A DNA stretch of 64,000 nt. Origin: Berberis thunbergii (lineage: Eukaryota > Streptophyta > Magnoliopsida > Ranunculales > Berberidaceae). Positions 1 through 10,903 of this stretch are shown piece after piece (within the stretch, counting starts at the first letter, position 1; every line of letters begins with the position of its first letter). The notes beneath the pieces are model-generated. The model searched no databases. It saw nothing but the letters and a program-made list of their open reading frames with translations, and was not told the origin of the DNA. A program made the position numbers and the translations under genes. The DNA is taken from assembly GCA_003290165.1 (NCBI GenBank), contig QNQO01000601.1:124001-188000 (forward strand), read 5' to 3'.

Positions 1-44
1 AGTAAATTAAGAATTGGGTATAAAAGACATCATTGGGCACATAC

Positions 45-846
45 CATATATTGTTCAGATCCATGCGTAGGCTTTCCATCCTTTCTCGTGTGACAAGCAA
101 TCCATATGTCAGTGCGTGTGACTGGTTCCCCATCAGGGTTCTTCTCAACCTATATACTTGAAAGATTAGTCTCAGCCTATATAGTTAAATGGTATATAAT
201 ATTGTACTAGTAGCTAGAAACTCAATTACCATTTCATACTCTACTTCTGCAGCACTCTTTTGGCCACCCCCCCATACATACTTTGAAGCCTTTTTATTTT
301 TTGCATTTTGGGCTCTAATTGCCTTCGCTTCAGGGGTGCTCCCATAGCGAACAAACTCCTTCCAATCCTCCTCTCTTACACCATTTGGAACATGCTTCTC
401 TTGTTCCTCAATGGTAGGATACTTATCCAAATAATTCTTCCTAAGATCTGCATTGAACCTTCTATAATATTCAGGCATTTTCAAATGCACACTCTTTTTC
501 ACATAATTTGGGATGTATTCACGCTGCAAATAAGCCATTGAGATATAAGTTGAAAATAAAATAAGACATTATGAAAATCAATGATGTAAAATCTCACCTT
601 GAGGCCATTCCACACATCCTCTTTGTAGTTGTCAGTAACATGGTGCCAACCCTTGAATTTGATGGGCACAAGGGTTTCAACAAGCTTTCCAATGTTTTTA
701 TTGAATTTTCTAGCACCAGGTCCAACTGCTAAACCATGGAGGTTGAACTGTATGGTCTGTTTAACTTCAATGTCATCATTTGTAGATCTAGTGACATCAA
801 TGGTGGAGAGATTGCCGCGAGTACTATCCATTTCTATCAATGGCAT
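45..846 (-). CDS. En/Spm-type TNP gene of copy A, exons 1-3 (partial)
   Basis: Three exons read on the minus strand: 598-846, 230-523 and 45-149, all with GT-AG borders and no stop codon; a fourth lies outside the window. The protein contains the plant Ptta/En/Spm transposase region (Transposase_24 type). Key words are KLVETLVPIKFKGWHHV in exon 1, MPEYYRRF and WGGGQKSAAEVE in exon 2, and DGEPVTRTDIWIACHTG in exon 3. It is nearly identical to the gene at 28069-29742 except for a one-codon difference at the start of exon 2. Its role is probably the accessory DNA-binding protein of the transposon rather than the catalytic one. The start at 846 is the first ATG of the conserved exon; further 5' exons cannot be excluded. 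Confidence 0.75.
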
Positions 847-2542
847 TATAGTTATTAACCATTATCAAACAAAAAAAAATAAGATGTAACCAGTGCTGAA
901 CATGAGAGCTTTTGTAGCTCATCAACATAATAAGGATGCTTTGGTTTGACCTCTGATATATAAATATGGTTTGATAACTTTAAAAAAAAAAAAAGTATGA
1001 CCGTATTTTTGAAAAAATGCATGGTATAGAAGATAAATCATGCATTCTTAAACTTCAATGTGGGCAAATAATTGTTGATCTAAGCTGAATCAAATATCAA
1101 TCGAGGAGGAGTAAATGGCTCCTTTTCTCTCTAGCATCATGCCTTGAAGACCCACCCCTTTGAGAAACAAATACAGTTGGAGCAACAAAAATGCATGGTA
1201 TAGAAGCTAAATCATGCATTCTTGCAACCAAATTTTGCCTCAAGGATTTAAAAGAGGGAAAACAAAATAAAGATTGTAAAGGGGTTTTAGTGACATTGCA
1301 GACTATGAGTTCTTCACCATTATCGTACATCTCATCCAGTTTTGGTGTACGTAGGCAACCTTCCAAACCATGTAAGACTTTGGTGTTTCTTGTCAAGTGA
1401 TTTTCTACTTTGTTCTTCTCACAACACTCTGAATGCATCCAAGGAACTCTTAAGTTAATCAAATCAATATAGACTGGGGTTTAAATGTTGTATAATCTAT
1501 TTTTGTACAACTTTTCATGATGAGAAATGAAAACTATCTCCACAACCCAGATAGGTGGGAAGTTCCCTACTAAAGGTAAACAATGCATGGTAAGCAATGA
1601 CAATCTGTTGAGCATGGAGATCAGTGTTTTCTTTTCTATAAATGATTTGATGAATAAGTAAGAGTTGATATGATGATCAGAAAAGCTAGTACAACATAAT
1701 CAACTTTGTCAGTTAAGTAGCTTTAGATCATACTTAATATCATTACTTTATAATATAGCAATAAAAGAAGAAAAGAATGCAATGTAAAGAACCAAATCAA
1801 GAATAATAAGGTTGTCAAACCATAAATCATGCCTTTGAAGAACTCCTTGAATGCAAGTATTATTTTCAGCACAGGACTTGCATGACAAGCTGAATGGAAA
1901 AATGTAGCCAAAGACAACTTGCCAACTTCACTTACTGATCCACTCTTCATAGATTCAAAGAAGATTAGAGAAGCCCATAAACAGTTGTCGGCAAGTCATC
2001 CTTGGCTGCACCATACATTCTGAGCCTACATGCAAGGCCATAGCTGAGAATGACCAAAAAGAAAAGAGAGATGAAATGAAGAACAAAGAGATGAGTGGTT
2101 GACTTGAGTATAAGGGTAGGGACAGTCATAATAACATTGCCCTGAACGCCCATTTAATTAATTACTCATTCATCAAATTACCCTGCTCATCTCCTAACTC
2201 AGTTAATTAAGTTAAGCAACCTAGCTACCAATCTTGAAGAAGAAAATAATAACAATAATAATAATTGAAGATCACACACATGTCCTGATGAGTACAAACC
2301 TAGCTAATTACATTCTGTTATGAACTGACCTTTTTGTGATGAAGTTTCTACAGAATTGGAGAATCAAGCAGTGCACTCTTAGTACCAAGGTCAGAGTGGA
2401 TGAATTTCTGGATGTTTTGTAACCTGGCAAGACACATTCAAGGCAACAACAACCAAAGAAAGTCGAACAAATCAATGAAGACTGATTTTGCAAACTTGAT
2501 TATTTGTATTGAATGCTTCTGTAAAAATTACAATGGAAGGAT

Positions 2543-2817
2543 TGAAATGTAAAGGCAGTATTCGAGATTGCCACTCTCCTCAATGAGCAAAGCTCAATTG
2601 TACTCAGTTATTACAGAAATGAATGAATGTTATTTCCCTTGCTAGTCTATTATTTATAACAACAGAACTAACACTAACAGTAAGTATAACAGAGCACTCT
2701 GAGTTAACAGAGCACCTACCAGAACTGCTAACAGCATATAAACTTGCCCAACTTCACTTGTTTGTTTTATACTTCCTCCTTGAATAGGTAAACTTGATAG
2801 GAGGCTGAAGCCTAACA
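2543..2817 (-). repeat. Possible solo LTR (Ty1/copia-like) inside copy A
   Basis: Read on the minus strand the block begins TGTTAGGCTTCAGCC, contains a TATA-like TTATAAATAATAG, and about 80 bases later CTGTAATAACTGAG. This is the general layout of a short copia LTR with promoter and transcript end. The plus-strand boundary chosen gives TG...CA, but I see no matching target duplication, so the left boundary is uncertain. Confidence 0.35.
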
Positions 2818-4587
2818 CATTCACAAGTAACTGATCTCATTAAAAACATGCTCACCCCAACATTTTAAGTTCTCAATATCTAAATCACCAAAAATCAACT
2901 CTATAACTTAGGTTGGTTTGTTGCCAATGAGATAATGTGTCCAAAGAAGCTAAAAGAAGCAAATTGTACTCTTAACGATGGAACCTCCTATGGCTGTCCT
3001 AATTAAATGTTGAGACCAGCTGTGGTTAGGCTTTGGGAATGAATCACGTTTAATTTCATTCTTGTACTAGTCATCTTTTTTTATTTATTTATTTATATTC
3101 ATTCTTTTGATTATATCTATGGAAACTCGTTCATAACCCAGTAAATTATGATTACTACACTGATGATCAAAAACAAAATAAAATTGAGAGAAAATAGGGA
3201 ATGACATCTTGCATTTCCTTATAGCTTGGTTGAAACTAGAGGCAATCTAATGATGATACAATTAAACTGTAAGAAACCACAAAATCCAAAGAATTCAGTA
3301 CTCACGAGCAAGAACTTATGTTTCTTTATCAAGCTTCCTCGTGTTCAAAGTATTGCCACTGGAGGCAGCCTTGTTTGTTCCTGCTGTAACTGGAAGATAG
3401 ACAATAAAGCAACATTATCATTAGCATCAACAAAACAGAATTTGTGGACCAACATACATATAAACATTTTGTTTTAAAATGCACATTACAAGTTAAAATT
3501 ATCCATTAAAGCTTCCTTGTAACTTTTGGTGGATGATATTACTAGTCATGTATTTGAACCCTCCAGAACAAATTATGAATCAGATTGATAAAAATCTTGT
3601 ATCCATTAAAATAAAAACGATAGAATCATGCTACGGAGTTGCAAATATTGGATACAATCAGGCTGTCCAATAATATGTGCAAGAACACCAATGTGAACAT
3701 GTATTTCCACATATATATAACAATAAATGGATAGGATTAAATATATATATATTGCAAAATCCCTATTTTCTCCGTCTTTTTAATGATTAAGCTCTTTCCA
3801 GAGTCGAACAAAAGTAAATGGGACAAGCTTTATAATAGGGCCCCACGCCATTACAAATGATCAATCTAAATCTTCAATGCAACCCATCCTGAAACCTCGT
3901 CAATCCCCAGATAATGCAACCCAATAGCAATATTAGAAAAATCTGAACCATCCGGATCATGTTTTTGTTTGTATATGAACTAGTCCCTTGAGAATGACTA
4001 TAATGATATGTCCGCAGAGATTGTGCCAATAATGTTGTTATAAAAACAATCCTCTTTCCAGGCATGTAAAGAATCAATAAAACAAGATAACGCCTTACCT
4101 TAAGTCCACTTGAACTTAATCCCCAGTCCCCACCTTGCTTAGACCAACAACCTGCACCTGATTCAAAACCTCTTCTCCTTTTGTTTCAGCCTGATTGTAT
4201 CTTTAAAGCCTGAATTCACCTCAATCTTCAAATAGTCCACAAAAACCTTTCCTTATTTGAAGTCGTGACCTTCAAAGAACCTACTCAACCTTACATTTTT
4301 AACCAATAGAAAACAAAAGTTCCTCCAGAATAGAAATATTTTTTTAGGTTACAGACCATCAAAAGAAGTTCTTCCACCATGAGTCCCAAATAACAACAAA
4401 GTCCACCAAGTAACAACAAAGTCTAAGGCTCCATTATTACAAGCTTTATATATGGATACATACCTTCTTTGAATTGTAAAACACAATGGTTACCAGAAGT
4501 TCTATTCTATTCACTCTATATATTCACCATTTAAGATTGTGTTTTCACGTCTAATGATTGTGTAAACACGAAGAGAGAAATACCACT

Positions 4588-4644
4588 AATGCTCAAGTGG
4601 ATAGGAAAACTAAGTTTGTAACTGATAAATTACCGGTTCAATTC
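4588..4644 (+). other. tRNA-like pol III promoter pair, possible SINE remnant
   Basis: TAATGCTCAAGTGG resembles a tRNA A box. GGTTCAATTCC at 4634-4644 is close to the B-box consensus GGTTCGAATCC. The spacing of about 35 bases is right for a tRNA-derived SINE head. The flanks do not pair as an acceptor stem, so it is not a tRNA gene. Confidence 0.25.
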
Positions 4645-4974
4645 CATCACAATAAAACCTAGTTTTTCCATAAAGCTTTCAAATGAAACCCCACTCAACC
4701 CAATTGTATACACTACTTTTAAACTCTATCAGAAATCAACTTGTGCTATTTAGGCCAGCTTCATTATCAATGACACATATAAACAATTTTATTTTTTGGC
4801 ATTTTTGATAGGAATAAGAATATTGCCAAAAGGAAATTGATTACACCTTTTAAGTTTCATGCTAGTTAGGTCAGACATAAATAAAAAAAAAATCTACGAA
4901 CCCTAATTTCATAAAAAATAAAAGAGTGAGAGAGCGTACCTGTACGAGAGAGGGCCTTATCGATTTTTAAGACG

Positions 4975-5215
4975 CTGAGTACTAAGGAGGGAAGACCAGG
5001 GAAGGAGGGGAGGAGGGAATTCGAGGGAGGAGCAGGGAAGTCGAGGGAGGAACAGGGAAGTCGAGGGAGCAGGGAAGGAGGGGAGGAGGGAAGTCGAGGG
5101 AGGGAGCAGGGAAGGAGAAGGAGCAGGGAAGTCGAGTCGAGGGAGGGAGCAGGGAAGGAGACGATGTCGAGTGGAGGGGAGGAGGGAAGCTTTTTGTCGA
5201 TGAAAGTCGAGTGGA
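4975..5215 (+). repeat. GA-rich minisatellite near the right end of CACTA copy A
   Basis: Imperfect tandem copies of a roughly 20-bp unit of the type GTCGAGGGAGGAGCAGGGAA. The same array is at 33440-33720 in copy B. On the minus strand it opens long Pro/Ser/Leu-rich frames that are best read as products of the repeat, not as a gene. Confidence 0.8.
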
Positions 5216-5262
5216 GAGAAGGTCGAGCGCCAAAATAGCCCGCCCAATTTTTTTCAACTTTT

Positions 5263-5629
5263 CATGTAGCCACGATTTTGAGCCGTTGCTAAATCTAGCC
5301 ACGGTTTAGAACCGTTGCTAAATTTTTTTTTGCAACAGTTTTGAGCCGTTGCTAACTCTAGACACGGTTTATAACTGTTGCTAAATTTTTTTGTTGCCAC
5401 GGTTGTGAGCCGTTGCTAATAATGCCTACGGTTTGGAGCCGTTGCTACTAATAGCCACTGTTTTTAGTCGTTCCAAATATACCAACGGTTGTAAGCCGTG
5501 GCCAATTTTTTTTACCCACGGTTTTAAGCCGTTGGTACTTATAGCTATGGTTTTTGGCCGCGGCAAATCAACCAACGGTTTAGAACCGTGGCCAGCTCGT
5601 CGTAGCTAAACTGACCTTTTGGTGTAGTG
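5263..5629 (+). repeat. Subterminal palindromic repeats of CACTA copy A
   Basis: A run of degenerate near-palindromes around AACGGTTTTAAACCGTT, each about 20-25 bp and separated by a few bases, ending in the terminus GGTGTAGTG. In CACTA elements subterminal repeats of this kind are the binding sites of the TNPA-type protein. Confidence 0.85.
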
Positions 5630-6510
5630 AGAGTCTGAGCATGTATATTGCTGCTTTTGAGACGCGTTTAAGTTTTTGATTCAAATTGTATTGTATTTTT
5701 ATCGTATTGTATTCAAATCGTGATGGTAGTTCGTATGTTTATGAAATGATTAATATTTATTTTTGGATCATTTGAATGTTTTACATATAATATATGCAAT
5801 ATTATCTTCTATAGTTAAAGAAATCGGTGTTATAAAAAGTCATTTGATAGCACTTGGTGAATGTTATAAAAAAGGACTTCAGAAATACTATAGAAACTAA
5901 TACAATAGCATTTGTTAAATGCTACGTGAGGGAAGACTAGCATTTCAGGAACGCTATTAGTAACTAGACAATAGCATTTTTAAAGCATTGTCACAAGCTA
6001 AACAATAGCATTTTTTAAACGCTATTACAGGTTTAACCATAGCTATATGATATTCATTTTGATTGATGTATCATGGAGGTGTCTTTATATATTTATTTTT
6101 TTGAAATCTGTAGGCATAATATATTAATACTTACACAAGGGATTGATTGTATTCATTGCAAATAGAAGTTATAAAAAGTTTGCCTTATTAACCATTGTTA
6201 CATTAACATACCCAACTTTCTTTTTCTTCCTTCGTTGCCAAAGACTTTGAACAATTTGCACATTGTATTTTTTCTGTCGCTAAGGTTTTGTTCCATTGGG
6301 TTTTTCTAGCAAGGTTTTCATGAGACATCATTTTGCACATCCAACCAGACTTCAAGGTAGAGACAATATGCGGTGAACATCCAAGAGGGAGTATTGTGGA
6401 AATTTCTAGGATATGGTGGATGTCCACCTCCTATTGTAGAAATTTCTAGTGTATGGTGGATGTCCACCTCCTCAACATCTCATGCTAGCCATGTTACATG
6501 CAATTGAATG

Positions 6511-6514
<4 letters not shown>
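5630..6514. other. Flank of CACTA copy A: repeat debris, no gene
   Basis: Contains a second kind of palindromic repeat array (5840-6050). At 6190-6480 a block reads on the minus strand like part of a copia-type LTR (TGTTGAGGAGGTGGACATCC at its start, and a phrase resembling AAAACCTTGCTAGAAAAACC). Within that block a piece of about 40 bp containing TGGTGGATGTCCACCTCC is duplicated in tandem. No coding region is recognised. Confidence 0.45.
5840..6050 (+). repeat. Palindromic ATAGCATTT repeats, possible end of another CACTA family
   Basis: At least four imperfect inverted units of the form CAATAGCATTTTTAAAGCATTG (shortened here to the core ATAGCATTTTTAAAGC) follow each other. The pattern is like the subterminal array at 5263-5629 but with a different motif. 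I could not find its terminus. Confidence 0.45.

Positions 6515-6564
<50 letters not shown>
6515..6564 (+). repeat. (TA)n microsatellite
   Basis: About 50 bp of uninterrupted TA directly before the solo LTR at 6568. A shorter TA run follows that LTR at 7238-7260. Confidence 0.95.
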
Positions 6565-6567
<3 letters not shown>

Positions 6568-6569
<2 letters not shown>

Positions 6570-7243
6570 ATGCAGTCAATTTTCGCTCCCTGCTTTGACC
6601 TTGCTCCTGCTGACCTACACAAGTAACACATGTGAGCCAGACCACCGTGGGGTGGCCGATGACACTCCGATTCTAAAGTCAGACAGGGATCTAAGGAAGG
6701 TGAAATGCTATAACAGGGAATTTGTAGCGTACCTTAGCTTACCAACCTCATGTCTTATTTATAGTGCAATGAGTCCTAGTTCTACCAGGCCATCGTAGCG
6801 GTAGTTTAGGAAGAAGATCTTCATGGAGATCTCTCCCTAATTAGGAATCGTGTTGTAGGAGGGAAGTTACATGTTAGCTATGTGTTCTTAGATATGCGGG
6901 AGATAGTTTCCAATACAAGAGCAATCTGTGGAAAGGAGTTTCCTTGTGTGGAAGATACTCTGGCGTTTGCTTCCTAGTTAGAAATAGAGAGCAGCTGAAG
7001 TTGCCTGTCTGAAGCTGATCCTTGAGATATAGCCTGAAGAAGGCTTACGGGTATTGAGGATAGTTGTGAGACGTGTAGGCCTAGCATACTGTGAGAGTTT
7101 GGGTCCGCTTGGTGGACTGAAGTCGAGCAGGCTTGGATACGCTTGGGCTGGATCTGTGTTGGGCCGATGCTTGAACATGTACTTCCTCGAAATCATCATG
7201 ACACATGTTCGGCTTAGGAGTGTGACCGTTTTTATGTATTATA
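6568..7243 (-). mobile_element. Solo LTR of a Tat-type Ty3/gypsy element
   Basis: Same LTR family as 11752-12437, 47931-48606, 55980-56424 and 61907-62593. On the plus strand it starts TGATGCAGTCAATTTTCGC and ends near TTTTTATGTATTATA, where intact relatives end TTATGTATCATCA. No gag, primer-binding site or polypurine tract adjoins it, so I read it as a solo LTR. TA repeats on both sides fit an insertion into a microsatellite. Confidence 0.8.
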
Positions 7244-7990
7244 TATATATATATATATATGGAGAGATACATATAATGAATGAGAAAGAGAAAGAAATAG
7301 TAAATGATAGTATTTCTATTTGCTAAATCAAATAGATTGACCAAGGAGATATGAACGATAATTATATGAATGTTATGTTAGTTTATAAAACATTATCAGC
7401 ACGAAGCTTCGACCAATTGTGCGTACGAAGCTCCGACCATTTGAGTGTTCGAGCAAAAAAAAAAATTCACCTTCATATTTCCAACCTCTTTATTCAAAAG
7501 AGTTTAGAGGTAAATAATTCAACAATAACTTATATTTTTCTGAATTTTAATATGATTGTTTCCATGATATATATTACATCTAGTGGATATTGCCTCACAA
7601 GAAAAGATTACTTTCATGGCGGTGTTTCATGCTTGGAATTCAAACTTTGTTTAAATCTTGGATCCCTCATCACACACATCACAATATCACACATATATTG
7701 GAATAAAGGTTAGAATAACAATGAAGTCTTTCACTTCGATTCATGTGGTGTTTAGTAGATACCATTGATGGTGGTACTGATAATTGGACAAATTATAGGT
7801 GGATTTCATCATAAATATGCCAATCACGTAAAGAGAAAAATCTAACTCACCAGAATAACCAAGAAGGGAAATGCCCAAAACTGAGATAACAATTAATATC
7901 TCATCAAATTCTTCTCCTTTTTCTCTTGATATTGATCGTCCCAAAATTGGCTTCCAAATAAACAATGAAAGGCGAGCATGGCTAGCCAAC
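7244..7990. other. No recognised gene
   Basis: TA-rich start, then unique-looking AT-rich DNA. A phrase at about 7390 (AAAACATTATCAGCACGAAG) resembles sequence seen next to some plant LTRs, but no LTR boundaries could be drawn. Several short frames look like chance ORFs. Confidence 0.4.
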
Positions 7991-7997
7991 GATGTCA

Positions 7998-8170
7998 AAT
8001 CTCATCTCGAGGTCTTCTATGGTCGAACTCCAACTCCTCGTAGGCAGAATCGCCAGGTTTCTCAAAATCAGAAACCACGCCATGCACGTCGGTGTTGATG
8101 CCCTTGTATACCTCTACGTCGTGCTCGAGTACCTTGATGCTAAAGTTCTTGAGCCTGCTTATGGTTTCAA
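7998..8170 (+). pseudogene. Histone H2A-like pseudogene fragment
   Basis: A single open frame matches the core of histone H2A. In order it shows an SRSS-type segment, VGRIARFLK (alpha-1 helix), then [16 protein letters not shown], corresponding to the H2A alpha-2 helix with its VLEYL core. The N-terminal tail, the loop containing the AGNAA segment and the docking domain are missing. Many conserved residues are changed: the GA of the GAPVYLAAVLEYL region is lost, and the alanine after VLE-L is replaced. Only about 57 residues are left of a family of about 130-150. It has no introns over this stretch and no recognisable promoter, so it is probably a decayed retrocopy or gene relic. Confidence 0.7.
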
Positions 8171-8199
8171 ATTAATTTGTTTGTCATCAAACTATTAAA

Positions 8200-9099
8200 A
8201 TATTTTTATTAAATATTTTTTGACTCATAGGCTTCTTCACTAGGCCCAACCTCAAATATCTCCAGCGAGTTTTCTCTGTTGGGACTCCCATCTCTTTGTG
8301 TTGTTTTCTTTACTGATTTATCTTAAAACGCTAAATCTTGTTGCAAATTGGGCAAAGAGACCAGACATAGAGAGATAGGGAAATTAGCATGTCAAACATC
8401 AAAGTATGTATCAATACCAACCTATCTCTGAAACAATGGGTTTTTTTTTTGTCCTGGTGGTTTTGAGAAATGAAGATATGTGTAGTAAGCTATGTGGTGT
8501 TGAGTTAGATTCAGTTGGTTGATATGGGTAGGTGTGCCCGTGTGTTATTACTAACCAAGGTGTTAACTATTGTATTATATGCTACCAACTTTAAAAAAAG
8601 AATTACTTCCTACCTGTGATAAAATTCAAATTCATCAAACTATAGTGAGGTGAGCTGTGGCCATAATTGTCTTCACCCAAATTGGTGTTTATTATAATCA
8701 TTTTGTTGTCAGACATGAATCTTTTGACATGTATTGCTAGTTCAAGTTGGTAAGCAATAAAACACAAGTGTTGTTTGCTTTAAAATGGGCTTACTTAAAA
8801 TAACTTTTATGAAACACAACAGATATGGTTTGTGAAATAAAGCTAATTATACATGTATTTTATACACAACCATATAAATTTTACAAATTTATTTATATGT
8901 GGGTTTTATTTCTTAAGTGACATGTCATGTGCATTACACATCTTATAGAAAGTTATTTTATTGGCCAAGTGGTGCACCTCTTATGGGTGAATAAATTATA
9001 TAAAAGATGGCAACTCTCGAAGTGGTAGCCCTATAAGTGTTAACCGCAGTAATCACTCCAAAAGAGGTAGTTAAATAATCAATCTAGCAGAAGTAATAA
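8200..9099. other. No recognised gene
   Basis: AT-rich intergenic sequence on both strands with no family I can name. Homology to Tat-type gag begins at about 9100. Confidence 0.4.
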
Positions 9100-9680
9100 T
9101 GCCCGGAGCCTCATTCTCAATCTCTTTGACCGCCTATCCCCTTTCCCTGGTCCAGTTTTGCCTTTTTCCAAACCCAGGAACTCCTTCAACTTGCCATTTC
9201 GAATCCAGCAATCGATCTCGTACCTTAGACTCTTGCAGTCGTTGGTGTCGTGGCCACCTTCCTATTGGTACAAGCAATATTTGCAGTTGTTGCATTTGGA
9301 GGGTCTTCGCGCTTTTCCGGGGGCCATTTTATATCCTCCCAATTTTTCAAGGAATTAAGGACGTCTGACAAGCAAGAGTTGTGGGGGTCATGGTTCTGGA
9401 TCCGACATAGTTAGAAGACTTTTCTAGCCAGGCACAGCCAGAGTCCGACCTGTTGTCATTGCACTTTCACTTGTTTCTATCTTCGCCTTCTCGCCTATTT
9501 CCCTTCTTTCTGTCCCTAGAAACGGAGGGTTTCTTCTATACTTCAGTCACCTTCTTTGTTGTTAAGTCGTAAAACTTTCCCTTTCTTAGAACCGCAGTAA
9601 AAGCTGTAACGGCGGTATCATCGATACAGCCATCATTGAGCGTCAGCTCGTCATTGAAGCGCTTGACATATTCCCTTAGC

Positions 9681-10903
9681 TAGGGTCGGGCACGGTCTGG
9701 GTTTGGGTTAATCCCGGTTCTGGTCCCGGTATAGTGAAACAGGAATGGTATGGGTCGAGAAATCAAATTTTTTTTGCCTGACCCAGTTGGTACCAAACTG
9801 TTTTGAACCGGGACAGTCCGGGTCGAGACCATGCCATCCTGGTTCAAAAAAGGCCCAAGAACTATTTTGTAATGTCTGAAAACTTATTTTACCTTCATAA
9901 CAGAGCATTTGTTTACCCTAGAAATCACCATTGGCCCTACCATTTAGAACAAAAATTGATCAAAAGAAGTGCAAAGGGGGAAGAAATGGTAGATGATTTG
10001 AAAGAGTTGTTGACGAGAGTTGTAGAAACCTAAGAAATTCGTAAAACATTGCTAAACTTCCACTGGACATCTTTCTCGACATTGTTTCAAGGCTACCCAT
10101 CAAACCCTTAGCGGTATGCAGGTCCATATGTAAGTCTTGGCTCACAATAGTACACCACCCAGATTTCACTAAAATGCACACCATTAAAGTAATGTCACAG
10201 CCACCCCACCGCGCAAACTGTCTTTGTTTCACTCTAAGAATGGTGGTGATGTTTATTTGTTAGAACATGTTGATAAAGATACTGATGATGCTAATGATGA
10301 TACTGAAAATGGGGTTGCTGTTAATACCCAGTTAAAATTTGATGTTAAGTTAGTGTTGATCGGATCATGTCATGGGTTGGTATGTTTGGCTATTGCTTCT
10401 ACACATAACCCAAATTCGTATAATTTCCTCCTTTGTGTTGATAGGCATGGGGATATTGAGGAGTAGCAACAGGGGCAATGAGAGCAGGCGGTGGGACTGC
10501 TGAGGGTATCCAATAGAAGGTTGTTGCTGCTGCTGAGGAGGAGGAGGATAGTTCCTCCCTTGAAACGTTGTTTGGGCTTGATAAAGTTGTTTGGGCTTGG
10601 GGCTTCATGTTTGTTTATCACCAGTAGTAGCTAATAAACTAATGGTGATAAAGTTGTTTGGTTTGGAATTGATAAAGTTGTTTAGGCTTGGGGCTTAGAC
10701 TTGATAAAAATTTTGGGATTGGGCTTCGGCTTGCTGGAGTAACCGGAACGGTCCGAGACAAAATTAATGAAATCCGATTCCATCCCGGCACTAATCGGTT
10801 CGGGACCGAGACCGGGATTAAAACTACATAACCGGTTGGTCCTGGTTTAAACTGGTTCGAGACCATACCGGTCCGGGCCGGTCGGGATTCTTGCCCACCC
10901 CTA
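9681..10903 (+). mobile_element. hAT-type DNA transposon with 8-bp target duplication
   Basis: A 1,223-bp insertion in the Tat gag region. Direct evidence is the 8-bp duplication CCCTTAGC at 9673-9680 and 10904-10911, and imperfect terminal inverted repeats: TAGGGTCGGGCACGG at the left, and TAGGGGTGGGCAAGA when the right end is read on the minus strand. Both ends continue into complementary GC-rich stretches with several CCGG and GACC words. An 8-bp duplication and termini of the type TAGGGGTGGGCA are typical of plant hAT elements. No transposase is inside. The interior holds an F-box gene fragment, so it is a non-autonomous carrier. Confidence 0.85.
10047..10470 (+). pseudogene. F-box gene fragment inside the hAT element
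   Basis: Plus-strand reading from about 10047 gives an F-box: LPLDIFLDIVSRLPIKPLAV followed by CRSICKSW. That is the leucine/proline-rich first helix and the C-x-W end that binds SKP1 in SCF ubiquitin ligases. Downstream, about 10345-10390, another frame gives VLIGSCHGLVCL. This is the usual 'SCNGLLCL' start of the F-box-associated beta-propeller repeats in plant F-box proteins. The frames differ and there are stops between them, and only the first third of a typical gene of about 400 codons is present. It is best read as a captured fragment of a host F-box gene. Confidence 0.75.

Larger units (their letters stand above)
847..4890. other. Interior of CACTA copy A, no recognised gene
   Basis: About 4 kb without homology to the matching interval of copy B. 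I recognise no protein here. A minus-strand stretch at 1920-2153 reads as a short hydrophobic peptide but has no family I know. A 36-bp direct repeat (around 1014-1055 and 1188-1227) contains ATGCATGGTATAGAAG. An LTR-like block is at 2543-2817 and a tRNA-like promoter pair at 4588-4644. Confidence 0.5.
1..5629 (-). mobile_element. CACTA (En/Spm) transposon, copy A, right-hand part
   Basis: Class II transposon that enters the window from the left. Its right terminus is seen directly: TTTTGGTGTAGTG ends at 5629, the reverse complement of a CACTACACC terminus. Internal to it is an array of short palindromic repeats (5263-5625), the usual place of CACTA subterminal transposase-binding repeats. 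Positions 1-860 and 4890-5629 match 28890-29775 and 33360-34242 of copy B almost base for base, so the family assignment rests on a second copy with both ends and a target duplication. The left end and any target duplication partner are outside the window; the three bases after 5629 are AGA. Confidence 0.85.

Noticed and set aside
1723..2153. Hydrophobic minus-strand frames as a membrane protein gene
   Set aside because: Short, in different frames, no family recognised; not enough to call a gene.
9099..9368. Plus-strand frame of 89 codons as a gene
   Set aside because: The complementary strand matches Tat gag (compare 54540-54770); the plus frame is a shadow.
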